A DNA stretch of 64,000 bases, taken from assembly GCA_048267965.1 (NCBI GenBank), contig JBLWWK010000001.1, forward strand, positions 660,771-724,770, read 5' to 3'. Below the pieces are notes generated by a model that was not told the origin of the DNA, searched no databases, and saw only the letters and a list, made by a program, of their open reading frames with translations. This document shows positions 15,335 to 25,062 of the stretch, piece by piece. A program made the translations under genes and the position numbers. The stretch's first letter is position 1. Every line of letters begins with the position of its first letter. This stretch comes from GCA-2705995 sp048267965 (GTDB lineage Bacteria > Bacteroidota > Bacteroidia > Flavobacteriales_G > Salibacteraceae).

Positions 15335-17772
15335 GAAATTGGTGGTTAATACTATTTATGTGCGTGGCACAACTGGCCGTTGGGCAGGTTGAGTTAAGCG
15401 GTGTGGTGCGCTCAGAGGGGAAACCCGTTGGCGATGTGTTGGTGTTGTTGCATCCTGGATCGTTACAAGCGTTTACCACGCCAACGGGCAAATTCACTTT
15501 TAAAAATGTAAAACCCGGTAATTATACGGTTCAAGCACATTCGGTAGGAACCAAAATCGAAACCAAAGAAATTACCATTGCCCAAAATGCCGTTTCTATT
15601 GATTTTGAATTAAAACCACTAGAGGTAGATTTAGAAGGAGTTACCGTTGTTGGTCATCGTGAGTCTACCGGTTTAGGAATGGCGCGTTTATCTTCTGTAG
15701 ATGGTGTGGCCATTTATGCCGCTAAGAAAAACGAGGTAATTATTCCGAAAGATTTAGCTGGCAACAAAGCCGTAAATAACGCTCGTCAGGTATATGCAAA
15801 AGTTCCCGGTCTCAACATTTGGGAAAGCGATCAAGCAGGTGTTCAGTTAGGAATTGGCGCTAGAGGTTTAAGCCCAGATAGAACTTCGAATTTTAATACA
15901 CGCCAGCAAGGTTACGATATTGCCGCAGACGCCTTAGGATATCCTGAGAGTTACTACACACCGCCCGTAGAAGCATTGCAGCGAATCGAGTTGGTAAGAG
16001 GCGCAGCGAGTTTACAATACGGAACGCAATTTGGCGGCATGCTCAACTTTGTGTTAAAAGCACCACCGAGAAAAGGTGGTTGGGAATACATTGGCAGAGC
16101 AACTGCTGGTAGTTATGGCTTGTTCAGTACTTTTCACGGAGCCTACGCTAGGCAAGGCACAACGGGAGTTTCCGCTTTTTATCAATTCAAGCATAGCGAT
16201 GGTTGGCGACCCAACTCTGAGGTGAATCAACACACTGTTTTTGTGGGGTTAGATCACCAACTTAACGATAAGTGGAAAGTGAAAGGCGAGTTTACTCACA
16301 TGCAATACTTGGCGCATCAACCGGGTGGGTTAACAGATGCAGAATTCGATTTGGATCCTACCATTAGCAAAAGAGCGAGAAACTGGTTTCAGGTAAAATG
16401 GAATGTGATGGCGGTGCACTTCGAAGGTAGATTATCGGATAGAACCCGCATCGATATTCGAAATTTTGGTTTAATTGCTTCTCGTGAAGCGCTGGGGAAT
16501 TTGAGTAGAATTAATCGTCAAGATGCCGGTGGGAACCGAACCTACATCAATGGGCAATACCAAAACGTAGGCAACGAAACGCGCTTGCTACATAATTATT
16601 CATTGTTTAATCAGTCGGCTAACTCGTTGGTGGGTATTCGTGTGTATCGAGGGAACTCAAGTGCCGAGCAAGGCGATGCTGATGATTCGAACGCAGCTCG
16701 TTTTGAGTTTTTAAATCCAGATAACCTAGAAGTCTCAGATTATACTTTTCCGAGTTGGAATATGGCCGTTTTTACTGAGCATGTTTTTAGACCAACCAAC
16801 CGTTTAAGCATTACACCTGGTCTTCGATACGAGTACATTCAAACCGATGCCGAAGGTTGGTACAAGCAAATCACCAAGAATTTTGCGGGAGAAGTCATTG
16901 CCGAACAGCGCTTTAACGAATCGAGAACGCTAGACCGTAATTTTGTGTTGATGGGCATTGGAGCCAGCTACCGATTGGGAGAAGGAGCCGAAGCGTATGC
17001 CAATATTTCTCAAAATTACCGAGCCATTACCTTTAGCGACATCCGTATCGATAACCCCAACATGGTGGTAGACGAAAACATAAGTGACGAGTTTGGATAC
17101 AATGCCGATTTAGGAATTCGCGGTAGCATCGATAAAATATTTCACTACGATATTGGTTTCTATTATTTGGCTTACAACAATCGAATAGGGTTTGTAACCG
17201 GAGTAGATTCTGTCACCTTCTTAGAGCAGCGAATTAGAACCAACGTGGGTGATTCTAGATCGCTGGGTGTGGAGGCATTTGCCGAATTAGACTTCTATAA
17301 ATTGTTGGTAAATAAAGAGTCAAAAACAGCGATTTCGTTGTTTGTAAACGCAGGTTTATTGCATGCCACCTATACACAATCAGAAGATGCATTAATCGAA
17401 GGCAACAATGTAGAATTGGTGCCGCCAGTAAATATTAAAACCGGACTTCAGTTTAAGCACAAAGGGTGGAAGGGAAGCGTACAACTTACTCATGTTGCTG
17501 CTCAATTTACCGATGCATACAACACCGTAGAACCTACATCTACAGCTATTTCAGGCGAAATTCCAGCGTATACCATTGCCGATGTTTCTTTAGGATATAA
17601 ACGAAAATGGTGGAGCCTCGAAGGGGGCGTAAACAACCTTCTCGACCAAACTTATTTTACCCGCAGAGCAACGGGCTATCCGGGTCCGGGCATTATCCCG
17701 GCCGATCCCAGAATGGTCTACTTAACTTTTGGGGTAGAACTCAACGGAAAGTTCAAAAAAGATAGAAAGTAG
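15331..17772 (+). CDS. TonB-dependent receptor (FecA-like, iron operon)
   Basis: I place the start at the ATG at 15331, which overlaps the HTTM stop as ATGA and is directly followed by a signal peptide (W-W-L-I-L-F-M-C-V-A-Q-L-A-V-G-Q). The 813-residue protein has a carboxypeptidase-regulatory-like domain (residues ~20-105), a plug with V-P-G-L-N-I-W-E and R-I-E-L-V-R-G-A-A-S-L-Q-Y-G, and a 22-strand-type barrel ending in an aromatic-rich C-terminus. It should import an iron complex across the outer membrane; co-transcription with imelysin supports iron. Confidence 0.9.
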   Translation: MRNWWLILFMCVAQLAVGQVELSGVVRSEGKPVGDVLVLLHPGSLQAFTTPTGKFTFKNVKPGNYTVQAHSVGTKIETKEITIAQNAVSIDFELKPLEVDLEGVTVVGHRESTGLGMARLSSVDGVAIYAAKKNEVIIPKDLAGNKAVNNARQVYAKVPGLNIWESDQAGVQLGIGARGLSPDRTSNFNTRQQGYDIAADALGYPESYYTPPVEALQRIELVRGAASLQYGTQFGGMLNFVLKAPPRKGGWEYIGRATAGSYGLFSTFHGAYARQGTTGVSAFYQFKHSDGWRPNSEVNQHTVFVGLDHQLNDKWKVKGEFTHMQYLAHQPGGLTDAEFDLDPTISKRARNWFQVKWNVMAVHFEGRLSDRTRIDIRNFGLIASREALGNLSRINRQDAGGNRTYINGQYQNVGNETRLLHNYSLFNQSANSLVGIRVYRGNSSAEQGDADDSNAARFEFLNPDNLEVSDYTFPSWNMAVFTEHVFRPTNRLSITPGLRYEYIQTDAEGWYKQITKNFAGEVIAEQRFNESRTLDRNFVLMGIGASYRLGEGAEAYANISQNYRAITFSDIRIDNPNMVVDENISDEFGYNADLGIRGSIDKIFHYDIGFYYLAYNNRIGFVTGVDSVTFLEQRIRTNVGDSRSLGVEAFAELDFYKLLVNKESKTAISLFVNAGLLHATYTQSEDALIEGNNVELVPPVNIKTGLQFKHKGWKGSVQLTHVAAQFTDAYNTVEPTSTAISGEIPAYTIADVSLGYKRKWWSLEGGVNNLLDQTYFTRRATGYPGPGIIPADPRMVYLTFGVELNGKFKKDRK

Positions 17773-17960
17773 ACGTTGAGGTTTAACTCGTCTGTTTTTT
17801 TTCACAACAGTAGGAACCGATTTTCGCTAAAGGATGAGATTAGATGAATTTCATGTTTTTCAACCATAAAACAATCGAATTTTCATCTTCAACACAGAAT
17901 CTAACTCAGAAATCCCAAAAATCTTTGTGAAGCTTTTAAATCAAGAAAATAGAATGGAAC

Positions 17961-17992
17961 AAAAAAGCCGCTCTGAAAAGAGCGGCTTTTTT
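17961..17992. terminator. Bidirectional rho-independent terminator
   Basis: AAAAAAGCCGCTCT and AGAGCGGCTTTTTT form a perfect stem with a four-base GAAA loop, with an A-run on one side and a T-run on the other. It lies between the convergent TonB-receptor and TolC-like genes and can serve both strands. Confidence 0.93.
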
Positions 17993-18004
17993 GATTTTAG
18001 CTTA

Positions 18005-19417
18005 TTAGTTGATGCCGCCACCGAGGGCTCTAAAAATATTCACTTCGTTTTGCAGATGAAGTGAGGTGGTTTCTAATCGCTGTAATTGCACATCGAGCAA
18101 ATTACCTTGAGCAATTAATACATCTAAATAATTGGTTAAACCAGCATTTAAAAGTTCTTTAGAATCACTAAACGATTGATTTAGAGTAGATTCTTGTTGA
18201 GTTAATAAATTCAGTTTGGTGGTAGTTAACTCTTGCGTTTTCAACAAATTACTCACTTCTAAGCTGGCATTTAACACCGTTTGCTGAAAACGAAGTAAAC
18301 TTTGTTCCATATCTATTTTGGCTACTTCTTTTTGCGTTTTTAACTGTCGGCCATTAAAAATAGGCTGTGTAATTCCGGCTGTTAACGTGTTAAATAAAGA
18401 GCTTGGGTCTATCCAATTTGTAAAAGCCAAACTCTGAAAACCACTACTGGCCGATAACCGAATGTTTGGGTACATAGCGGCTTTGGCTACATTGTACTCT
18501 TCGAAAAACGATCTAAAATCGAGTTCCGCTTCTTTTACATCGGGGCGATTACTCAAAATCTCCATGGGTAAACCCACTTTAAAATCGGCTCGATCTGATT
18601 GCTCTTCTAATGTGCTTCGCACTACGGTTGAGGTTGATTTACCGGTAAGTAACACCAATTCATTTTCTAAATTGAAAATGAGATTTTCAACATCGGTAAG
18701 CAATACTTGGGCTTGCAATAATTGAGATTCTGCTAACGAAACCGATACGCTATTGGCCTGTCCGCTTTCTTTCAACGCTTTTTGTGTTTCTACACTCTCT
18801 TGGCGAATTTCAACCGTTTTTGTCAATAAAACTTTGCGTTTATCGGCACTGAGCAATTGATAATACGTGTTGGCAATATTGGCAATCAGTAAGGTTTGAA
18901 CTGTTTGTTGAGCAGTAATTGATTTCGAAAATCGAGCCTTACTCGCCAACCGCTGACTGTTAATTTTTCCCCAAATATCGGCCTCCCAAGAGATGGTTCC
19001 TGATAAATCGTGATTGGTAAAAGGTTCTGAAAAGAAACTACCAAACTGCGAATTTTCTGCTTGCTTTTGGCGTTGAATGCTTGCGCCAGCATCGATTGTA
19101 GGCAATTGACTGGCTCTACCTTGCTTAAACTGCGCATTGAATTTTTCAATGGTTTTTAATGCAATTTGGTTGTTGTAATTGTGCGCCAAAGCCGTGTCGA
19201 TATAGGCAATTAGAATAGAATCGGTAAAGAAATCTCTCCATTGTTCTACCTCAAAAGGCTCGTTGTTTTCTTGCGCCAAACTGTCTAATCTAAAAAGATA
19301 GTCGTCTTTGGTAATTTCGGGAGCTTCGTACTTTTTGGTGACCACGCAAGCACTCATTAATGTAGCAATCAGTAGGAACCCGATTATTCGATAAGTCATG
19401 TTTCTATGCTTGTTCAT
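18005..19417 (-). CDS. RND efflux outer-membrane lipoprotein (NodT/OprM type)
   Basis: The start is taken as the ATG at 19417, which leads to a lipoprotein signal (F-L-L-I-A-T-L-M-S-A-C); an internal ATG at 19399 is also possible. The 470-residue protein has two TolC repeats: A-L-A-H-N-Y-N-N-Q-I-A near residue 80 and V-G-L-P-M-E-I-L-S-N-R-P-D-V near residue 275, the NodT-family signature. It forms the outer-membrane exit duct of the tripartite pump coded just upstream. It overlaps the end of the RND gene by 14 bp. Confidence 0.93.
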   Translation of the reverse strand: MNKHRNMTYRIIGFLLIATLMSACVVTKKYEAPEITKDDYLFRLDSLAQENNEPFEVEQWRDFFTDSILIAYIDTALAHNYNNQIALKTIEKFNAQFKQGRASQLPTIDAGASIQRQKQAENSQFGSFFSEPFTNHDLSGTISWEADIWGKINSQRLASKARFSKSITAQQTVQTLLIANIANTYYQLLSADKRKVLLTKTVEIRQESVETQKALKESGQANSVSVSLAESQLLQAQVLLTDVENLIFNLENELVLLTGKSTSTVVRSTLEEQSDRADFKVGLPMEILSNRPDVKEAELDFRSFFEEYNVAKAAMYPNIRLSASSGFQSLAFTNWIDPSSLFNTLTAGITQPIFNGRQLKTQKEVAKIDMEQSLLRFQQTVLNASLEVSNLLKTQELTTTKLNLLTQQESTLNQSFSDSKELLNAGLTNYLDVLIAQGNLLDVQLQRLETTSLHLQNEVNIFRALGGGIN

Positions 19418-22400
19418 GATTCGTTTTTTTAGAAGTAACTTTTTCGTGTAACCACTGAAAAGTAGCGTACAAGACAGGAATAAAAAATACACCAACAACG
19501 GTTCCTACCAATAAACCACCAGCAGCACCTGTACCAATTGAGCGGTTCCCCAATTCACCAACGCCCGAAGCAAAAACCAGCGGAACTAATCCGAGAATAA
19601 ACGCGAACGAAGTCATCAAAATAGGACGTAAACGCTCTTTGGCTCCTTCGATGGCTGCATCGAAAATAGACAAGCCTTCTTCTCTTCGTTGTTTCGAAAA
19701 CTCTACAATTAAAATGGCGTTTTTAGCCAGTAAACCCACCAGCATAATCAGTGCAATTTGAAAGTAGATGTTGTTTTCTAAACCGGTAATCAAGGTAAAG
19801 AGGAAAGCACCTGCAATACCAATGGGCAGTGAAAATAACACCGAAAACGGCAGTAAAAAACTTTCGTATTGAGCCGCTAAAAAGAAGAACGCGAACAAGA
19901 TGCTAAGCGCAAGAACGATGGGAGCTTGTCCGGCACTGCTTATTTCTTCTTGAGTAATTCCACTAAATTCTACACCGTAATTAAGGGGTAATTTTTGGGC
20001 TTCTTCTTGAATGGCTTTAATAGCATCTCCGGTGCTGAAACCAGAACCAACACTTCCGTTTACCGAAACCGAATTGTAAAGATTAAAACGGCTCAGTTGC
20101 TGAGGTCCGGTGGTTTGGGTTAAACTCACCAAGGCGGTAATAGGTATCATCTGGTTGGTATTGCTTTTAACAAACACCTTATTTAAATCTCTTTCGTCTT
20201 TCCTAAATTCTGGAGAAGATTGAATAAACACTCGATACGGCTTTCCAAACTGGTTAAAATCAGAAATGTACATTCCACCGTAAAAACCTTGTAATGTGTT
20301 GAAAATCGAAGAAATTTCAACGCCCATACGCTTGGCTTTGGGCACATCAACAGAAAGCTCGTATTGCGGATACCCCGTGTTAAGTGAGTTAGAGGCAAAC
20401 AATACTTCTGGTCGTTGAGTTAGGTTTTGCAAAAACTCTCGGGTAACTTGATCAAGTTGATCAACGGTTCCTGCCTGCTTATCGAGTAATTTAAACTCAA
20501 AACCATCTGATTCTCCGTATCCTGGTACGCTCGATGGTGCAAAGAACAAGATTTTGGCATCTTTCACCTTAGCAGCAGCAGCACTTAATTTGGCCTGAAT
20601 ACTAGCAAGGTCGCCACCTTCGTCTGTTCTATCTGCCCAATCTTTTAGCAAAACAAAACCTAATGCGTTAGAGCTTCCCGGGCCAGAGAAAAAGTTTCTA
20701 CCAGCGGTGTACGAGAACTTCTTTACATTCTCAAGCTTACTTATTTCATCGTTAATTTGCTTGAGACTCGCCATGGTTCTTCCTAACGAAGCGCCCGGTG
20801 GTAGCTCTAAATTCATGAAGATAACGGCCCTATCTTCTGATGGTACAAATCCTTGCGGAGTAAGTTTATTGGCTCCTACCACTAAGAAAACCGATAAAAT
20901 AATGACTACAGCCGTAATCCATTTGTGCTTCAATAACTTGGCAACCGAAGCAGAATAACGGTGTTTTAAAACATCAAAGGCAGCGTTAAAAGCCGCATAA
21001 AATCGCTTTAAGAGTGTGGTTTTTTCACCTTCTTTTTCATGGTGAATGGGTTTTAAGAAAATAGCGCATAAAGCGGGAGAAAGCGTAAGGGCATTCAGCG
21101 CAGAAATAAAAATGGCTACTACCAATGTAATTCCAAATTGTTGGTAAAACACGCCTGTAGGACCCGATATAAAGGTAATGGGAATAAAAACAGCCAGCAT
21201 AACCAAGGTAATCGAAACGATGGCTCCGCTAATTTCGCTCATGGCTTTTTTAGAAGCTTCGGCCGGGTTCGTAATCCCTTTTTCAAGTTTAGCATGCACC
21301 GCTTCTACCACCACAATGGCATCGTCTACCACAATCCCAATTCCTAAAATAAGGGCAAATAGCGTGAGTAAGTTCATAGAAAAACCGAACAGGTTCAAGA
21401 AGAAAAAGGCTCCTACAATTGAAACAGGCACGGCAATAACTGGAATAATGGTAGAGCGTAAGTCTTGTAAAAAGATAAACACCACAATAAACACCAAGAT
21501 AAAAGCTTCGATAAGCGTTTTGGTCACTTTGTCGATTGATGCTTCTAAAAAGTGATTGGTATTGTAATTTTCTACCATGTAGACGCCATCCGGAAAATTG
21601 GCGCGCAACTCTTCAATTTTGCTAATCAGCGCATCGTTAATAGCTTGAGCGTTGGTGTTGGGCAACTGATAAACTCCAAAAGTGATAGATGGTCTACCAT
21701 CTGAGCGAGAAGCCGTAGAATAAGAAAGCGCATCTAATTCGACTTTGGCTACATCGCGTAAAAACAAGAACGAACCATCTGTTTCGGTTCTCAGTACAAT
21801 ATCTCCGTACTCTTTGGCATCTTTATAACGGCCTTTGTATTTGAGAACATACTCGAAAGATTGACCAGAGTTTTGACCGAGTGAACCCGGTGCCGCTTCG
21901 GTACTTTGCTCTAAAATAGCTGCGTTTACTTCTTGTGGCGTAAGATTGTAATTGGCCATTTTTACAGGGTCTAGCCAAATTCTCATGGCGTAATCTTTAC
22001 CGCCAAAAACATCAATTTTACTCACTCCGCTTACCCTTTGCAATTCAGGAATTACATTGAGCTTCAGGTAGTTTTGCAAAAATGTTTCATCGTATGCTTC
22101 GTTGTCAGACGCCAGCGAAGTATACATCAATGCTGAGTTTTGCGTTTTTTGAACAATGACTCCGTTTCGAATTACTTCAGCGGGCAACACAGCGTTGGCA
22201 CGAGACACCCTATTTTGCACGTTTACAGCGGCAATGTCGGGATCGATACCTTGATGAAAAACAATCGAAATATTGGCAGAACCATTATTATTGGCAGTAG
22301 AAGTAATGTATTTCATGCCTTCCACACCGTTAATTTGCTCTTCGATGGGCACAATCACACTCTCAATAATGGTTTTGGCGTTTGCACCACGAAAAGAGGT

Positions 22401-22538
22401 GCTGATTTCAACGGTTGGTGGAGCAATTTCTGGGTATTGCGATACTGGAATAGACCAAATTCCGATGGCTCCTAAAATCAACGTAACCACTGCGATTACT
22501 GTAGATAGTATCGGTCTTTCTATAAATTTCTGTAACAT
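19404..22538 (-). CDS. RND multidrug efflux transporter (HAE1/AcrB family)
   Basis: The 1044-residue protein starts at the ATG at 22538 and has the AcrB layout of twelve membrane helices and two large periplasmic loops. The first helix region reads F-I-E-R-P-I-L-S-T-V-I-A; helix 4 has G-I-V-V-D-D-A-I-V-V-V-E with the two proton-relay aspartates, and L-T-P-Q-G-F-V-P-S-E-D-R opens the second half. It is a proton-driven inner-membrane exporter of hydrophobic drugs or bile-type compounds. Its gene is the middle of a MFP-RND-OMP operon. Confidence 0.95.
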   Translation of the reverse strand: MLQKFIERPILSTVIAVVTLILGAIGIWSIPVSQYPEIAPPTVEISTSFRGANAKTIIESVIVPIEEQINGVEGMKYITSTANNNGSANISIVFHQGIDPDIAAVNVQNRVSRANAVLPAEVIRNGVIVQKTQNSALMYTSLASDNEAYDETFLQNYLKLNVIPELQRVSGVSKIDVFGGKDYAMRIWLDPVKMANYNLTPQEVNAAILEQSTEAAPGSLGQNSGQSFEYVLKYKGRYKDAKEYGDIVLRTETDGSFLFLRDVAKVELDALSYSTASRSDGRPSITFGVYQLPNTNAQAINDALISKIEELRANFPDGVYMVENYNTNHFLEASIDKVTKTLIEAFILVFIVVFIFLQDLRSTIIPVIAVPVSIVGAFFFLNLFGFSMNLLTLFALILGIGIVVDDAIVVVEAVHAKLEKGITNPAEASKKAMSEISGAIVSITLVMLAVFIPITFISGPTGVFYQQFGITLVVAIFISALNALTLSPALCAIFLKPIHHEKEGEKTTLLKRFYAAFNAAFDVLKHRYSASVAKLLKHKWITAVVIILSVFLVVGANKLTPQGFVPSEDRAVIFMNLELPPGASLGRTMASLKQINDEISKLENVKKFSYTAGRNFFSGPGSSNALGFVLLKDWADRTDEGGDLASIQAKLSAAAAKVKDAKILFFAPSSVPGYGESDGFEFKLLDKQAGTVDQLDQVTREFLQNLTQRPEVLFASNSLNTGYPQYELSVDVPKAKRMGVEISSIFNTLQGFYGGMYISDFNQFGKPYRVFIQSSPEFRKDERDLNKVFVKSNTNQMIPITALVSLTQTTGPQQLSRFNLYNSVSVNGSVGSGFSTGDAIKAIQEEAQKLPLNYGVEFSGITQEEISSAGQAPIVLALSILFAFFFLAAQYESFLLPFSVLFSLPIGIAGAFLFTLITGLENNIYFQIALIMLVGLLAKNAILIVEFSKQRREEGLSIFDAAIEGAKERLRPILMTSFAFILGLVPLVFASGVGELGNRSIGTGAAGGLLVGTVVGVFFIPVLYATFQWLHEKVTSKKTNHEQA

Positions 22539-22544
22539 CAAATT

Positions 22545-23741
22545 CTATTTAAATAACGGTACGAACGCGTTGACCAAACTATCTGCGCTAATCTTTTTGG
22601 GTTGAATTACCGAATTCGGATAAACCTTGCCCAATCCTTGGGCTAGAATAATTTCTCCGGGTTCTAAGCCTGATTCAATTACCAAGTATTTTCCGGCTTT
22701 TTGAGCAATTTCTAACGGACGCATTTTTAGGGTGTCGCCTTGGCTTAAAACATAGGCCATTTTCTTTCCTTGAATGCTGATGGTAGACATATCTGGAATG
22801 GCAATTCGGTTGGTAAATTCTTCAGGAATAATCACCGTTCCGGTATTTCCGCTGAGTAATTCGCCCTTGGGGTTTTCGAATACGGCACGCAATTGAATAG
22901 CCCCACCATTCATAGAAATTTTCCCTGTTGAAGCCTCGATTTTTCCGGGTATTGGGTAACGGGTTCCTTCACTTAATTGCAGCTGAACAGATGGGAGGGC
23001 TTCAATTTTTTCGATGAGCGAATTGCCTTCTACATTGCTAGTTAGTTGATGCAGAGTAGTTTCGCTCACTGAAAAGTAGGCGTACACTTGTTGAGTGTTA
23101 GATACGGTGGTTAAACCGTTAGGCGAGGCACTGTTTACCAAAGAACCTAAGCGATAATTGAGTTTACCTACAAAACCATCGATGGGGCTTACAATATTGG
23201 TGTAATCTTGATTGGCTTGGTTGGCATTTTTTGCACTTTTTGCTTCGTTTAACTGAGCTTTAGAAACGTTGAGCTTAGCTTCTGCTGATTGCAATTGAAT
23301 TTCGCTAATAATACCTTTCTCAACCAATGGTTTTAATCGGTCTACTTCAATCTGTGCCGCTTCTACGTTGGCTTTAAAAGATTGAATGGCCGCTTTTGAA
23401 GCGGCTGTGTTTTGAGAAATAACATTGGCTTCGAGTTTAAATAAGAGTTGTCCGCGTTGAACAAATTCACCTTCGTCTACCAATATTTCTTGAACATAGC
23501 CATCTACTTTAGGCATAATAACAATGTCTTGCACGCCTTCTAATCGGGTGGGGTAAGAAGAGTAGCTGGTGTAGTTGCCTTTGGTAACTTCTAGTACCGG
23601 AAGTTCTAAAGTTTGATTCCAGTTGCCGCCCTCTTCTTCACTGCACGAAGACAAAAGAAGCACAGAAAAAAATAAAAAAGGGAGAAGAGGTTGATTGAGT
23701 CGCAAGAGCGCAAAAAGGGGTTGATTTAATGTGAGAATCAT
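22545..23741 (-). CDS. RND efflux periplasmic adaptor (membrane-fusion protein)
   Basis: I use the ATG at 23741, giving a lipoprotein signal (F-L-F-F-S-V-L-L-L-S-S-C). The 398-residue protein has the biotinyl-lipoyl-like half-sites (V-D-G-Y-V-Q-E-I-L-V-D-E-G-E-F-V and I-V-S-P-I-D-G-F-V-G), a helical hairpin between them, and a beta-barrel domain. It links the inner-membrane pump to the outer-membrane duct. A TATTTTTG element on this strand at 23772-23765 could be the -7 box. The adjacent AraC-type gene is divergent. Confidence 0.93.
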   Translation of the reverse strand: MILTLNQPLFALLRLNQPLLPFLFFSVLLLSSCSEEEGGNWNQTLELPVLEVTKGNYTSYSSYPTRLEGVQDIVIMPKVDGYVQEILVDEGEFVQRGQLLFKLEANVISQNTAASKAAIQSFKANVEAAQIEVDRLKPLVEKGIISEIQLQSAEAKLNVSKAQLNEAKSAKNANQANQDYTNIVSPIDGFVGKLNYRLGSLVNSASPNGLTTVSNTQQVYAYFSVSETTLHQLTSNVEGNSLIEKIEALPSVQLQLSEGTRYPIPGKIEASTGKISMNGGAIQLRAVFENPKGELLSGNTGTVIIPEEFTNRIAIPDMSTISIQGKKMAYVLSQGDTLKMRPLEIAQKAGKYLVIESGLEPGEIILAQGLGKVYPNSVIQPKKISADSLVNAFVPLFK

Positions 23742-23860
23742 TGATTGATTTTTTGTTTCGGGCGCAAAAATATTAAGGAACAACCAGCGAATTGCTATTG
23801 AAAAGGGTGCTCAGGTTGTTAAAATTTATGTAAGTTCACCCTAGATTAACCGAAAACTAG

Positions 23861-24760
23861 ATGTCGAATCCAGCTTTTGTAAAGAATGTAAGAGAGATGC
23901 TCGAAGATTTAGAGTTAGAGCATCTTCAAAAGCACCCATCGTTTCATGTGTTAAAAATTGAAGACCACGAAAACGAAATATCGAAGTATTCGAATTTTAC
24001 CTCTACCGGAATATTCGAGTTGAGTTATTCGGCCAATTACGAGTTGGAGAAATCAATCGATAATCAAAGTTTTCAAGTGAAAGACCGAAACATCGCGTTC
24101 TTAGCGCCTGGTCAAAGCTTTTATATTAACATAGACGAGAATTACACACCTAAAAACGGATTGGCTTATTTACTGTTTTTTACAGCCGATTTCTTGAGAT
24201 TGGGTCCTACTGATTATAGCGTGATTAAACGATTTCCGTATTTCAATAAACATTACTCGCCAGTGTATTACATCGATGAGCAAAAAGAGGCCATCTACTT
24301 GGCGATAATGGAGAAAATTTACCAAGAGTTTCAATGTTTATGTGAAGAAAATATTGAGATTATTCGGTCGTATTTGGTGATTTTGTTGTTCGAATTGAAG
24401 CGAGATGTTTTAGAAAATGTGCATTACGAAAACACCGTTTCGCGAGCTGAAGAGATTACGTATCGATTCGAAAATTTGCTAAAAAATTCGAAAGAAAAAC
24501 GTCAAAAGGTTGGATTTTACGCAGAACAGCTCAACGTGAGTACGGTGTACTTAGCAGATTGTGTGCGGAAGGTAACCAAAAGTACGCCCAAGAAAATTAT
24601 TTCAGATTATGTGTTGATGGAGGCCAATTCACTGTTGCAAAACTCGGTGTTGACGGTTCAGCAAGTTGCGTTGACGTTAGGTTTTGAAGATGCTGCCAAT
24701 TTCATCAATTTTTACAAAAAGAATACGGGAGTTACGCCCAGTGCCTATCGAAATGGATAG
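23861..24760 (+). CDS. AraC family transcriptional regulator
   Basis: The 299-residue protein has an N-terminal cupin-like sensing part and a C-terminal double helix-turn-helix: A-E-Q-L-N-V-S-T-V-Y-L-A-D-C-V near residue 225 and V-A-L-T-L-G-F-E-D-A-A-N-F-I-N-F-Y-K-K-N-T-G near residue 268, ending in T-P-S-A-Y-R. It is divergent from the efflux operon with a 119-bp shared gap, so it probably controls the pump in response to a small molecule. That regulatory link is inferred from position. Confidence 0.88.
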   Translation: MSNPAFVKNVREMLEDLELEHLQKHPSFHVLKIEDHENEISKYSNFTSTGIFELSYSANYELEKSIDNQSFQVKDRNIAFLAPGQSFYINIDENYTPKNGLAYLLFFTADFLRLGPTDYSVIKRFPYFNKHYSPVYYIDEQKEAIYLAIMEKIYQEFQCLCEENIEIIRSYLVILLFELKRDVLENVHYENTVSRAEEITYRFENLLKNSKEKRQKVGFYAEQLNVSTVYLADCVRKVTKSTPKKIISDYVLMEANSLLQNSVLTVQQVALTLGFEDAANFINFYKKNTGVTPSAYRNG

Positions 24761-25062
24761 TAATCATGTTTTTAGAGGTTTTTGCACCGAAAAGTTTAAA
24801 AACAATGAAATGAGTAGAAAGTGCCGTTTAAATTGTGTTCGGTTCCTACCGAAAAGCGTAAAATAGATGCAGAAACGGAAATAGAAGAGAGCCTTATTGG
24901 GAGAATATTCTAGGGAAAGTATTGACTAATTTGTAACAAGTTTAACACGGATTTTGGCACTGGATAAGTAATTTTGGAGTGCTTTCGTCTAATTTAGAAA
25001 AGCATTTCACTAACCGCAAAGCCAACCACTAAAGTGGGTAAAGGTTTCCGAATTTTAAGTTC
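24761..25062. other. Intergenic stretch before the DUF2130 gene
   Basis: No gene is seen in these 302 bp. There is a GTAGGAACC word (minus strand, 24841-24849), flanked by CGAAAAG/TTCGG half-palindrome bases, and a TAATTTTG at 24969-24976 that could be the -7 box of the DUF2130 gene, though no good -33 element sits at the right distance. Confidence 0.5.
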